A stretch of DNA of 64,000 bases from CAWEWH01 sp963812775 (GTDB lineage: Bacteria; Pseudomonadota; Alphaproteobacteria; Rhizobiales; Beijerinckiaceae). Shown piece after piece: positions 28,853 to 37,137 of the stretch (position 1 is its first letter; every line of letters begins with the position of its first letter). A model generated the notes under the pieces. It was not told where the DNA came from and made no database searches. It saw only the letters and a program-made list of their open reading frames with translations. The stretch spans positions 558,001 to 622,000 of the forward strand of contig CAWEWH010000009.1 in NCBI GenBank assembly GCA_963812775.1, in the 5' to 3' direction. The position numbers and the translations under genes are program-made.

Positions 28853-29230
28853 CTATGCCCTGGGGAAGCTCAGGGCCTCGATCTTGTTGCCGTCGCGATC
28901 GATGATGAAGGCGCCGAAATAGGTCGTCATGGCGGCGGGCCGCAGACCGGGCTCACCGTCGCTCTTGCCGCCGCGCGCCAAGGCCTGCGCATGGAATTCG
29001 CGCACCGCCGCCTCGCTCGGCGCCCGGAGCGCGATATGCGTGCCCGGGTTGCCGTCCCCCGGCTCGAGGCCCGGCCGCGCGTTGAGCCAGAATTCCGGAT
29101 AGCGCTTGCCGAAGCCGACGGTGCCCGGACGCTCCACCAGCCGCTTGTAGTCGAGCGGCGCCAGCACCGCCTCGTAGAAGGTAGCGCTCTCGGCAAGCGA
29201 GCTCACGGCGACGGAGACGTGATCGATCAT
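28853..29230 (-). CDS. VOC family (glyoxalase/bleomycin resistance-like) protein
   Basis: This is a 125-residue vicinal-oxygen-chelate fold protein. The N-terminal IDHVSVAVSSLAESATFYEAVL contains the first metal-ligand His, the central THIALRA supplies another, and the C-terminal KIEALSFP has the Glu of the second half-site. Length fits a single VOC monomer that dimerises. The start at 29230 gives the conserved MIDHVSV opening. The substrate could be a glyoxal hemithioacetal, a catechol or an epoxide; nothing nearby decides. It is divergent from the SDR gene at 29376. Confidence 0.9.
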   Translation of the reverse strand: MIDHVSVAVSSLAESATFYEAVLAPLDYKRLVERPGTVGFGKRYPEFWLNARPGLEPGDGNPGTHIALRAPSEAAVREFHAQALARGGKSDGEPGLRPAAMTTYFGAFIIDRDGNKIEALSFPRA

Positions 29231-29375
29231 GGAAGCCCTCCTCTGCCGCATTGTGATCGTCCGCCCGTCGATGCGCAAATACCGAACCTTCAGCGGCGCG
29301 CAAGACGGCTCGACGGCCCGCGGAACTTGATCGCTCGCGCAAAGCGGCCTCCAATGGAAGGCGGGAGGACCAGCG

Positions 29376-30131
29376 ATGAACCAGATCGACCTTGGCGGCC
29401 GCGGCGCCGTCGTGACCGGCGGCGCCCAAGGCATCGGCCTTGCCGTGGCGCGCCGCCTTCTCGCGTCGGGCGCCAAGGTGGCCCTGTGGGATCGTGATGC
29501 AAAGCTGCTCGACGAAACCATCGCCAGCCTTGGCCGCGATGGGGTGGTCGCCTCGGGGGAAGTCGTCGATGTGACCGATCCGGCCGCCACGGCGAAGACG
29601 GCGGAGCGGACAAGCCGGCAGCTCGGCGCCATCGACATCCTGGTCAACAATGCCGGGATCGCCGGCATGAATGCAGCGGTGACCGACTATCCCGTCGACG
29701 AGTGGCGGCGCATCATCGACATCAACTTGAACGGCGTCTTCAATTGCTGCCGCGCCGTCGTGCCCGGCATGGTGGCGAAGGGCTACGGCCGCATCGTCAA
29801 CGTGGCGTCCATCGCCGGCAAGGAGGGCAACCCCAACGCCGCCGCCTACTCGGCCTCCAAGGCCGGCGTCATCGCGCTCACGAAATCGCTCGGCAAGGAG
29901 CTGGCCGGCCACGACATCGCCGTCAATTGCATCACCCCGGCGGCCGCCAAGACCGCCCTCTTCGCGCAGATGACGCAGCAGCATATCGACTACATGCTGG
30001 CGAAAATCCCGCGGGCCCGTTTCGTCGAGTTGGACGAGATCGCCGCCATGGTGGCGTGGCTCGCCTCGGCCGAGAATTCGTTCACCACCGGGGCGGTGTT
30101 CGACATTTCGGGCGGACGGGCGACGTATTAA
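29376..30131 (+). CDS. SDR family oxidoreductase, FabG-like
   Basis: This is a 251-residue classical SDR with TGGAQGIGLAVA (residues 12-23), NNAG near 91, Ser near 142 (VASIAG), and the Tyr/Lys pair in AAYSASKAG (about 156-160), plus an ISGGRATY end typical of FabG-type enzymes. GGGAGGAC precedes the ATG. Its TAA overlaps the stop codon of the convergent GMC oxidoreductase gene within four bases. It is likely a 3-hydroxyacyl or alcohol dehydrogenase; the substrate is unknown. Confidence 0.9.
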   Translation: MNQIDLGGRGAVVTGGAQGIGLAVARRLLASGAKVALWDRDAKLLDETIASLGRDGVVASGEVVDVTDPAATAKTAERTSRQLGAIDILVNNAGIAGMNAAVTDYPVDEWRRIIDINLNGVFNCCRAVVPGMVAKGYGRIVNVASIAGKEGNPNAAAYSASKAGVIALTKSLGKELAGHDIAVNCITPAAAKTALFAQMTQQHIDYMLAKIPRARFVELDEIAAMVAWLASAENSFTTGAVFDISGGRATY

Positions 30132-31771
30132 GCCCGCCCCTCCTCCAGCACCATCTCGGCGCCCTTCTCGGCCATCATCAGGGTCGGCGAGGCGGTGTTG
30201 CCGGAAGTGATGAGCGGCATGGCCGAGGCGTCGATGACGCGTAAGGCGTCGATGCCACGCACTCTGAGGCGGCCGTCGAGCACCGCCAGAGGATCGCTGT
30301 CGATGCCCATCTTGGCGGTGCCGACGGGGTGGAAGATGGTGGCGCCGATGTCGCCGGCGGCGCGCAGCAATTCGCTCTCCGAGGCGAGCGCCGCGCCCGG
30401 CAGATATTCCTCCGGCCGGTAGCGCTTGAGCGCCTCGGTGGCGGCAAGCCGCCGCGTCAGCTTGATGGAATCGACCGCGACGCGCCTGTCGGCTTCGCTC
30501 GACAGATAGTTCGGCTGGATGGCGGGCGCCTCGCGCGCGTCCGTGGCGCGGATGCGGACCGAGCCGCGGCTCGTCGGCCTGAGGTTGCAGATGCTCGCCG
30601 TGAAGGCGGGAAAGGAGTGCAGCGGGTCGCCGAACTTGTCGAGGGACAGCGGCTGGATGTGGAACTCGACATTGGCCGTCTCGTGCGCGGACGAGGAGCG
30701 CGTGAACATGCCGAATTGCGACGGCGCCATGGTCAGCGCGCCTCGCCGGAACAGCGCGTAGCTGAAGGCGATACCGGCCTTGGCGAACCACGAGCGGTCG
30801 ATCTCGTTGAGCGTCTTGACGCCGGTCACCTTGAAGATGAGGCGCAGCTGCAGATGGTCCTGCAGGTTCTCGCCGACGCCTGGCAGATCGCGCACGACAT
30901 CGATGCCGTGCTGACGCAAGAGCGTCCCCGGCCCGACGCCGGAGAGCTGCAAGAGCTGCGGCGAGCCGATGGCGCCGGCCGTGAGCAGCGTCTCGCCCCT
31001 GGCGCGCGCGAGATGGCGCTCGCCACCCTGGCTATAGACGACGCCGACAGCGCGTCGGCCCTCGAAGACAACCCTTTCGACGTGGCAATGGAGTCTCAGC
31101 GCCAGGTTCGGCCGCTTCAGCACCGGCTTGAGGAAGCCGGTGGCCGCCGACCAGCGGCGGCCCTTGCGCTGGTTGACCTGGAAATAGCCTGAGCCTTCGT
31201 TGTCGCCGAGGTTGAAGTCGGCGGTCTTGGGAATGCCGATCTCCTGGCCGGCCTCGCGCACCGTGTCGAGAATGTCCCAGCGGACGCGCGGCTCCTCGAC
31301 GCGCCATTCGCCGCCCTCCCCGTGCAGCTTGCCGCGGCCGCCGTGATGGTCCTCGTGCTTGAGGAAATACGGCAGCACGTCGTCCCAGCCCCAGCCGGCA
31401 AGCCCGAGCTGACGCCAGGTATCGTAGTCGCGCGCCTGGCCGCGCATATAGATCATGGCGTTGATGGCCGTGCAGCCGCCGATGACCTTGCCGCGCGCAT
31501 AGTTGATGGCGCGGCCATTGAGCCCCGGTACCGGCTCGGTCCTGAAGCACCAGTCGGAGCGCGCATTGCCGATGGCGTAGAGATAGCCGATGGGGATGTG
31601 GAACCAGATCCAGTTGTCGCGCCCGCCGGCCTCGAGCACGAGCACCCGGTTTTTCGGATCGGCCGACAGGCGGTTGGCAAGCAGCGAGCCCGCCGTGCCG
31701 CCGCCGGCGACGATGTAGTCGAAGGTGCCGCCGTCGCGGAGATCGCCGGCGCCGTTCACTTCTCCAGCCAC
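30128..31771 (-). CDS. GMC family FAD-dependent oxidoreductase (choline dehydrogenase-like)
   Basis: This is a 547-residue flavoprotein of the glucose-methanol-choline family. Seen: FAD-binding DYIVAGGGTAGSLLANRL (about residues 18-35) and the acidic VLVLEAGG, the GMC signature 1 (ARGKVIGGCTAINAMIYMRG, about 94-113), signature 2 near 260 (GAIGSPQLLQLSGVGP), and the catalytic His in FHPVGTAKMG near 478. The start is a GTG at 31771 preceded by GAGGACGT, so the gene overlaps the end of the peptide-type binding protein gene by 16 bases. It oxidises an alcohol; the physiological substrate is probably linked to the co-transcribed receptor, but is unknown. Confidence 0.92.
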   Translation of the reverse strand: MAGEVNGAGDLRDGGTFDYIVAGGGTAGSLLANRLSADPKNRVLVLEAGGRDNWIWFHIPIGYLYAIGNARSDWCFRTEPVPGLNGRAINYARGKVIGGCTAINAMIYMRGQARDYDTWRQLGLAGWGWDDVLPYFLKHEDHHGGRGKLHGEGGEWRVEEPRVRWDILDTVREAGQEIGIPKTADFNLGDNEGSGYFQVNQRKGRRWSAATGFLKPVLKRPNLALRLHCHVERVVFEGRRAVGVVYSQGGERHLARARGETLLTAGAIGSPQLLQLSGVGPGTLLRQHGIDVVRDLPGVGENLQDHLQLRLIFKVTGVKTLNEIDRSWFAKAGIAFSYALFRRGALTMAPSQFGMFTRSSSAHETANVEFHIQPLSLDKFGDPLHSFPAFTASICNLRPTSRGSVRIRATDAREAPAIQPNYLSSEADRRVAVDSIKLTRRLAATEALKRYRPEEYLPGAALASESELLRAAGDIGATIFHPVGTAKMGIDSDPLAVLDGRLRVRGIDALRVIDASAMPLITSGNTASPTLMMAEKGAEMVLEEGRA

Positions 31772-33354
31772 ACGTCCTCGAGGCGGTCGTTATTGTAGAT
31801 GCTCGAGCGCTGCATGACATAGCCGTTGACGTGCGGGTGCCAGCAGGTGGCGGAATGGCCGTGCGCGATGGCCGGCCGCGCCACGTCCTCGGCCAGCGCC
31901 TTCTCGATGTCCCACACCATGCGCTTGCGCTTCTCGATGTCGGTCTCGCGCGACTGCTGGAAGATCAGGCTGTCGACATCGGCATTGCAGTATTGCGTAT
32001 AGTTGCGCTCCGACTTGCAGGTGTAGTTTTCGATGAGGTTCACGTCGGGGTCGTCGACCGGCACGCCGGTGACGTTGAGGCCGACCGAATAGTCCTTGCG
32101 GGTGACCTTGGCGTACCATTGCGTCGTGTCGATCGGCTCGAGCTCGCCGGCGATATGCACCTTTCGCAGCTGATCGATGAGGATCACCGACGGGTCGCGG
32201 TATTCGGCGAGGTTGCGCGTCGCCACCTTGATGGCGAGCGGCTTGCCCGCGCTGTAGCCGAGACCTTCCATGATGCGGCGCCCCTCGGCGACGTTCTTGT
32301 CGAGATCCTTGCCGTAGCCGGGAAGCTTGGCGACCAGTTCCGGCGGCATGCCCCACTGGCCGTCCGGCTGCGGCAACATGGCGCCGCCGATCGTCCCCTT
32401 GCCCTGTGAAAGGATCTCTATGAACGCCGCACGGTCCAGCGCCAGCGCCATGGCCCGCCGGATCTCCGCATTGTCGAAGGGCGGGGCGGCGCGATTGACG
32501 ATGAGGTTGGCGAATGTGCCGGAGGGAGCGAGATCGCATTGCGCGTTGGGTGCCTGGGACTTGATGTCCCCGAGCAGCGGCACCGTCACGTCGTTGCGGA
32601 AGGTCATGTCGAACTGTCCCGCCACGAACGCGAGGATGCGGGTGGAGCGGTTCTCGATGATCCGCATCTCGATGGCATCGACGTGGGGCTTGCCTTGCTT
32701 GAAGTAATCCGGGTTGCGCGCGAGCTTGATCGACTCGTTGCGCTTGAACTCGACAAGCTTGAAGGGTCCCGTGCCGACCGGCTTGACGCGCATGTCGCGC
32801 GGCGACACGTGGCAGGGATAGACCACCGAGAAGCCGGAGGCGAGCAGCATCAGGAACGATGGCTGCTTCTCCTTAAGCTTGAAGGTGACCTCGTGGTCGC
32901 CGTTCACGACGACTTCGTCGAGATTGAAGTACCAGACCTGGCGCGGATTCTTGCGGAACTCATCGTTGGAGATCTTGCCGATCAGCAGGTGCCACGTGCA
33001 CTGCACGTCCTTGGCGGTGAACGGCTTGCCGTCGTGCCACTTAACGCCCTCGCTGAGCTTGAAGGTGAGCTGCGTCTGGCTGTCGTCCCACGACCAGCTC
33101 TTGGCGAGGTCCGGCACGATGGTGTCGAGCCTGTTGTCCGGCTTCTTGGGATCGAACATCACCAGGTTGTTGTAGATGTTGGCGAAGGGCAGCACCGCGG
33201 AGATCGTCGATTCCTCGAGCAGCGAAGTGCTGGGCGGATTGTCGCGATGATAGATGCGCAGAGTGCCGCCCTGCTTCTGGGCCGTTGCGGCACCGAGGAA
33301 CGCGACAAGACCGATAGCCTGCGCGATGATGACGACCGTCAGGCGAACCAGCAT
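31756..33354 (-). CDS. Family 5 (peptide/opine/nickel-type) ABC substrate-binding protein
   Basis: This is a 532-residue extracellular solute-binding protein of family 5, with a signal peptide (residues 1-26, near ATA-QK). Typical elements are LVMFDPKKPDN, IVPDLAKSWSWDD (about 75-90), LSEGVKWHDGKPFTAKDV (about 98-115), and the late AMALALDRAAF. The ATG at 33354 has GGGGAGGG upstream. No permease or ATPase gene is adjacent. Instead the GMC oxidoreductase gene overlaps its 3' end, so it may sense or deliver a compound that is then oxidised. The ligand is not predictable. Confidence 0.92.
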   Translation of the reverse strand: MLVRLTVVIIAQAIGLVAFLGAATAQKQGGTLRIYHRDNPPSTSLLEESTISAVLPFANIYNNLVMFDPKKPDNRLDTIVPDLAKSWSWDDSQTQLTFKLSEGVKWHDGKPFTAKDVQCTWHLLIGKISNDEFRKNPRQVWYFNLDEVVVNGDHEVTFKLKEKQPSFLMLLASGFSVVYPCHVSPRDMRVKPVGTGPFKLVEFKRNESIKLARNPDYFKQGKPHVDAIEMRIIENRSTRILAFVAGQFDMTFRNDVTVPLLGDIKSQAPNAQCDLAPSGTFANLIVNRAAPPFDNAEIRRAMALALDRAAFIEILSQGKGTIGGAMLPQPDGQWGMPPELVAKLPGYGKDLDKNVAEGRRIMEGLGYSAGKPLAIKVATRNLAEYRDPSVILIDQLRKVHIAGELEPIDTTQWYAKVTRKDYSVGLNVTGVPVDDPDVNLIENYTCKSERNYTQYCNADVDSLIFQQSRETDIEKRKRMVWDIEKALAEDVARPAIAHGHSATCWHPHVNGYVMQRSSIYNNDRLEDVWLEK

Positions 33355-33509
33355 GAGACCCTCCCCAGGTTCATAGCTTGGATAGCGCTGCTTATGCTCG
33401 TGTCTTGCCGACAGATGAGCACAATGATGCGGAGCGATCAACGCGTCGGAGCGCGGCGTTCCAGCAGCATTGCCGCCATGATATCATGGCGGCCTCTAAG
33501 GACACCGGC

Positions 33510-33791
33510 ATGGCAAACGACCTCGATCCCCTGATCTTCGACCTGCTCGAATGGGTCGAACGCGGCCCCCGCCCCTACGCCGAAATGATCGACGCCTGGC
33601 GCACTTCCTGCCCGCGCCTGACGGTGTGGGAGGACGCTCTCGATCGCGGGTTTCTGGCGCGAGTCTCGGCAGCCGGCCAGCCCGCGCGGGTGTGCCTGAC
33701 CGAGGCCGGGCGCGACTTCATCGCGAGCCGGCGCGGCGACCGGCGCGCGTCCACATCATCGTCGAAGGAAGAGGTCGGACCGGCCGCCTGA
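33510..33791 (+). CDS. Small conserved alphaproteobacterial protein
   Basis: This is a 93-residue soluble protein. The pattern DLLEWVERGPRPYAEMIDAW followed by RTSCPRLTVWEDALDRGFL and a LTEAGRDF segment recurs, in my recollection, in many alphaproteobacterial hypothetical proteins. The end resembles the wing of a winged-helix fold, so nucleic-acid binding is possible but unproven. The ATG at 33510 follows TAAGGACACC; an in-frame ATG at 33486 is an alternative. It is convergent with the next small gene. Confidence 0.7.
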   Translation: MANDLDPLIFDLLEWVERGPRPYAEMIDAWRTSCPRLTVWEDALDRGFLARVSAAGQPARVCLTEAGRDFIASRRGDRRASTSSSKEEVGPAA

Positions 33792-33825
33792 ATGTCAGCC
33801 GGCCAGGCCATGACCGGAGGCGGCG

Positions 33826-34056
33826 TCAGGCCGCCTTGCGCAGCAGGATGAGCGGCGGCGCGCGGGCAATGATCTGGTAGACGGCGTCGGCCGCCTCGTC
33901 GTGCACGACCAGGGCATTGCCCCGCCAGATCTCGTACGTCCAGGGCCACAGATGCTCGCGCGCATGCGCGATCGCCGCGGCATCGTCGGCGAATTCCACG
34001 TCCTCACGCGTGCCGAAATCGTCCCCGGCGTTGAACAGGATGACCTGATACAGCAT
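33826..34056 (-). CDS. Small hypothetical protein
   Basis: This is a 76-residue protein beginning MLYQVILFNAGDDFG, with a beta strand, an acidic helix (EFADDAAAIAHAREH) and a Trp-rich strand (LWPWTYEIWRGN). It looks like a small DUF-type alpha/beta protein often encoded in rhizobial genomes. No catalytic motif is visible. An ATG with GGGAAGGTGAGC upstream supports translation. The function is unknown. Confidence 0.65.
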   Translation of the reverse strand: MLYQVILFNAGDDFGTREDVEFADDAAAIAHAREHLWPWTYEIWRGNALVVHDEAADAVYQIIARAPPLILLRKAA

Positions 34057-34073
34057 GGCTCACCTTCCCTGCC

Positions 34074-34117
34074 GCATGATCCCGAAAAACGTGCGCGATT
34101 TTCGGAGAAGAGCATGC
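34074..34117. repeat. Dispersed palindrome of the ATCCCGAAAA type
   Basis: This is an imperfect inverted repeat, with CCGAAAA and TTTTCGG arms around a 10-base centre and GCATG/CATGC at the outer ends. It resembles the intergenic palindromes scattered through Hyphomicrobiales genomes. A degenerate half copy lies at 7226-7250. The surrounding 255-base gap (34057-34311) holds no other recognisable element. Confidence 0.5.
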
Positions 34118-34311
34118 GCTTGTAGCTCCTTGGTAGACGGCCGGCGCCGCGAGAACCTTGCGCTTGCGCAACCGCCATGACTAACGACGGTCTACCCGGT
34201 TGCGTGGCATTTGCCTCAAATGCGCCGGACCACAGCTTGCGACACAGGCTTGACCGTGGTTGATCGCTCGGAACAGCCCATCAAAAAATACCTGGAGCAA
34301 CCGCTCTCCCC

Positions 34312-35025
34312 ATGCCGACACCGCGCCTCGACGAATGCACCTGGTACCATTCGATGGATCTGCCCGGCATCGGCGAGGTCGTGGGCGCCTGGGACCTGCG
34401 CGGGCGCTTCGACGACTATGTCGGCCACGTCGCTCTCGGCGGGAAGAGCGTGCTCGATGTCGGCACGGCGAACGGCTTTCTCAGCTTCGAGGCGGAGAAG
34501 CGCGGCGCCACCGTCACGAGCTTCGATGCCGATCGGCCGGAGCGGCTGGAGTTTCAGCCGCAAGCCACCGAGGCAGCGCGCCTAAGGACCGCGCAGTTCC
34601 TTGCCGGCATGCGCAACGGCTACCGGCTGGCGCATGCCGCCTTCGGCTCGCGCGCCAGCCGCGTCGAGGGCAACATCTACGACCTCGCAGGCTGTGCGCC
34701 CGTCTGCGACGTGGTCATCCTCGGCCAGATTCTCGTCCACGTACGCGATGCCCTAGAAGCGCTGCGGCAGGCTGCGCTCGTGGCGCGCGAGACGCTCGTC
34801 ATCGTCGAGGGCAGCTTCGAGGCCGAGGCGCCGCTCGCCGTCTTCCTCGGCTCGGACAGCAATACCCGCGCCTGGTTCCACTTCTCGCCGCCGCTCTATC
34901 GCCGATGGCTCGACCTGCTGGGCTTCGAACTGACGGCAACGAGCCGCAACACCTACAGATGCCTGCACGAGGCGCTTCGTGGCGATGTCGAGGTGTGGAC
35001 CTTCGTGGCCGAGCGGCGCCGTTGA
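34312..35025 (+). CDS. Class I SAM-dependent methyltransferase (CmoB/DUF1698-like)
   Basis: This is a 237-residue Rossmann methyltransferase. The N-terminal TWYHSMDLPG matches the W-Y/H-S-x-D entry motif of CmoB-like and related proteins. The SAM-binding loop is VLDVGTANGFLSFEAEKRGA (about residues 46-65), with the acidic FDAD end of beta2 and a DVVILGQILVHVRD stretch near 135. No C-terminal extra domain is present, so it is shorter than true CmoB (about 320). It may methylate a small molecule or an RNA. It is monocistronic; the 270-base gap after it is AT-richer than its surroundings. Confidence 0.85.
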   Translation: MPTPRLDECTWYHSMDLPGIGEVVGAWDLRGRFDDYVGHVALGGKSVLDVGTANGFLSFEAEKRGATVTSFDADRPERLEFQPQATEAARLRTAQFLAGMRNGYRLAHAAFGSRASRVEGNIYDLAGCAPVCDVVILGQILVHVRDALEALRQAALVARETLVIVEGSFEAEAPLAVFLGSDSNTRAWFHFSPPLYRRWLDLLGFELTATSRNTYRCLHEALRGDVEVWTFVAERRR

Positions 35026-35295
35026 GCTTTGTCGGCGCGCCCGCGACCCCCGCCATAGGACATTATTCCCTATTGGGTCGCCCTGGGGCGCCGGCTGTCG
35101 CCGATCGTCCCGTGCCCTAGGGCCGTCAGCTCATTTTCCCTCTGAAAAAACCCGCTTTCCCCTCTGGGGGGAATAGTCAGAATCATACAGCTGTGCATAG
35201 CTAAGGGCGGGGTGCTAGCGGCTTGACGTTGACACACCGACCGTTCTCGTGCGCTGGGTCGACTGTCAGCGCATCGCCAACAGGAGAGGTTCGAT

Positions 35296-35691
35296 ATGGC
35301 GAAGAAGTCAAAAGCTAAGTCCAGCAGGGGTAAGGCGAAGGCGAAGAAGCCGGCCAAGAAGGCCAAGGCAAAGACAGTCGCCAAGAAGGTCGCAAAGAAG
35401 CCGGCCAAGAAGGCCGCGAAGCCAGCCAAGAAGAAGTCAGCGCGCAAGCCGAACGCCGCCTTCATGCGGCCCATGCAGCCCTCCGAGCAGCTCGCGGCCG
35501 TCGTCGGCTCGTCGCCGCTGCCGCGCTCGGCAGTGGTCAGCAAGATGTGGGACTACATCCGCAAGAACCGGCTGCAGGACCCGCAGAACCGGCGCAACAT
35601 CCTGGCCGACGACACGCTGCAGAAGGTCTTCGGCAAGCGCGAGGTGTCGATGTTCGAGATGAACAAGCACCTCTCCAAACACATGTCCTGA
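35296..35691 (+). CDS. Histone H1-like/SWIB domain protein
   Basis: This is a 131-residue protein in two parts. Residues 1-50 are Lys/Ala/Pro-rich with repeated KKPAKKA and KKVAKK units, like the C-terminal tail of histone H1 or the AlgP/Hc1 type. Residues about 55-131 form a SWIB/MDM2 domain, with a core reading VVSKMWDYIRKNRLQDPQN followed by the RRNILAD segment, then VFGKREVSMFEMNKHL. SWIB domains are typical of eukaryotic chromatin remodellers and of chlamydial proteins. Here it probably acts as a nucleoid-binding protein. AGGAGAGG precedes the ATG. The upstream gap contains TTGACGTTGACAC at about 35222-35234, possibly a -35 region. Confidence 0.88.
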   Translation: MAKKSKAKSSRGKAKAKKPAKKAKAKTVAKKVAKKPAKKAAKPAKKKSARKPNAAFMRPMQPSEQLAAVVGSSPLPRSAVVSKMWDYIRKNRLQDPQNRRNILADDTLQKVFGKREVSMFEMNKHLSKHMS

Positions 35692-35724
35692 CGCCGCCTG
35701 GACGACCCTCTTTCGAGAGGTCTA

Positions 35725-35759
35725 ATGCGGCCCCTCTCCTTCGCGGGAGAGGGGCGCAT
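35725..35759. repeat. Long hairpin (CCCCTCTCC palindrome) between convergent genes
   Basis: The arms ATGCG-G-CCCCTCTCC and GGAGAGGGG-CGCAT form a 14-bp stem with one bulged G and a six-base loop. This is the CCCTCTCC type of palindrome repeated in many Bradyrhizobium-like genomes. It lies between the convergent SWIB gene and the NTF2-like gene and could serve as a bidirectional transcription end, though there is no T-tract. Confidence 0.55.
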
Positions 35760-35839
35760 CTCCCGCAAAGGCGACCTTCCCGACATCCCGGCTCATCGTC
35801 CTTGGACCACGATCCGTTCTCCTAGAAACCGGATCGCAT

Positions 35840-36274
35840 TCAGCCCTTGTCGGTTGCCGGCCGCAACGTGATGCCGAGGAAGCTCGAACGCACCTGCACC
35901 GCCCAGCGGCCGCCGCGGTTGGCGAGCACGTAGAGCGACTTATAGGAGTTGCCGCCGCCGTCGCTGCGGTGACGTGTGAACTGCACCAGGAGGTGCATCT
36001 TGGTGTCCGAGCACTGGACCAGCCTGCGCCAATCCCAGGCGCTGTGATGCCAGCCTGACTTTTCCAAGAGACCGATGTCGTTGCCGCGCAGGAACTCGTC
36101 TGGCGTGTTCCAGACGAAGACCTCACCGCCGGCAATCCGCACCGACGGAAAGTGGAAGCATTTGACCCAGCGGGCATGGTCGCGGGAATTAAAAGCCGTC
36201 ATGAACTCGTCGAGCACCGCGCAGGCCTCGGCGAGAAGGCGCTCCTTGCCGGGCGGGGCGGAATCCTCGGACAT
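35840..36274 (-). CDS. NTF2/SnoaL-like protein
   Basis: This is a 144-residue soluble protein with the cone-shaped NTF2-like pattern: an N-terminal helix ACAVLDEFMTAFNSRD, followed by FHFPSVRIAGGEVFVWNTPDEF and strands ending WAVQVRSSFLG. No catalytic Asp/His of ketosteroid isomerases can be assigned with confidence. It is convergent with the SWIB gene and upstream on the minus strand lies the PHA-granule-type gene. Its role is unknown. Confidence 0.7.
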   Translation of the reverse strand: MSEDSAPPGKERLLAEACAVLDEFMTAFNSRDHARWVKCFHFPSVRIAGGEVFVWNTPDEFLRGNDIGLLEKSGWHHSAWDWRRLVQCSDTKMHLLVQFTRHRSDGGGNSYKSLYVLANRGGRWAVQVRSSFLGITLRPATDKG

Positions 36275-36334
36275 CGGCTCACCTCGCAGTCACCGCGCAT
36301 ATGATCCGAATTTTCAAGCGCAGGTCAAAGGCGG

Positions 36335-36646
36335 CTATTTCTTTTCAAGCATCAGCCGGCCCTGCTTCTCGACCAGCGCCTTGGCCTTGTCGGCCAGCAT
36401 GGCAAGCAGCCACGGCAACTCCACTTCGAGCCGCACCTCCCGGTCGGCCACGTCGATGGTGCCGCGCGCCTCCTGCTTGAGGACGGCGACCTGGAAGGTG
36501 AGCCGGTCCCCCGCCCAGGCCTCGTCGAGCATCATGAGCTTGTCGCCGAAGCTCGAGCGCAGCCGGCCGATGCCGGCGGTCAGCCGACGCGTCGCCTCGG
36601 CCTTGCCGAGCTGGTGCGGGATGATGACGACGAGGGGTTTTGACAT
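36335..36646 (-). CDS. Polyhydroxyalkanoic acid system (PHA_gran_rgn) family protein
   Basis: This is a 103-residue protein of the PHA granule region family. It opens VVIIPHQLGKAEATRRLTAG, has a central strand LTFQVAVLKQEARGTIDV and ends with a helix ADKAKALVEKQGRLMLEKK, matching the usual pattern of about 100 residues. Such proteins are found near PHA synthesis genes in some species, but none is visible here, so the PHA link is by family name only. The ATG at 36646 is chosen to give the conserved start. Confidence 0.8.
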   Translation of the reverse strand: MSKPLVVIIPHQLGKAEATRRLTAGIGRLRSSFGDKLMMLDEAWAGDRLTFQVAVLKQEARGTIDVADREVRLEVELPWLLAMLADKAKALVEKQGRLMLEKK

Positions 36647-36717
36647 GGCTTCAGCTGTGATGCGCGCCGGGATTCCTGGCATATGGGGATGCGGCGCTCC
36701 GATCGCAGCGGCGCGGC

Positions 36718-37125
36718 TCAGCGTCTCGCCTTGCGCCCGGCGCGCTTCAGCGCCGCCGCCACCGTCTCAGTTTTCTCCACCAGCGTCTCGAGGAGTTTCT
36801 TGGGCGCCGTCAAGCTGTAGCTGCGCTTCACGAGCACGCCCACCTCGCGCCAGTCCACACCCTTGCCGAGGCGCATGCCGACCCAGCCCTTGTGGCCCAC
36901 ATAAGGCGGCACGTAGAAGCGCTTCGGGTCGGCGCCGACCAGGATGGCTTGGCTGCCGGGCGGCGCCTTGCAGGTCAGGACCGGGCCGTCGCCATAGCCC
37001 TCGTGGTGCATGCAGAAGATCTTGTCGCGCACGCGAAACGTCGCCTCACCCCACGTCTCGCGCTCCTCGGCTTCCGGCAGCGCGAGGCAGATGGCGCGCA
37101 AGCGGCGCAGCGATGCCTGGGTCAC
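36718..37125 (-). CDS. MmcQ/YjbR family protein
   Basis: This is a 135-residue protein of the MmcQ/YjbR family, with a fold related to a DNA-binding double-wing. Seen: LPEAEERETWGEATFRVRDKIFC (about residues 16-38) and the pattern Y-V-x-HKGWVGMRL near 78 and VDWREVGVLVKRSYSL near 90, all standard. The start is GTG. DNA binding is inferred from structural relatives and not shown. The preceding gene on this strand is the second secreted unknown. Confidence 0.88.
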   Translation of the reverse strand: MTQASLRRLRAICLALPEAEERETWGEATFRVRDKIFCMHHEGYGDGPVLTCKAPPGSQAILVGADPKRFYVPPYVGHKGWVGMRLGKGVDWREVGVLVKRSYSLTAPKKLLETLVEKTETVAAALKRAGRKARR

Positions 37126-37137
37126 GGTGCGGCCGAC

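Noticed and set aside
35320..35450. Repeated AAGAAGGCC-like units as a DNA tandem repeat or CRISPR-like array
   Set aside because: They are codons of the Lys/Ala/Pro tail of the SWIB protein; unit lengths vary and there are no spacers.
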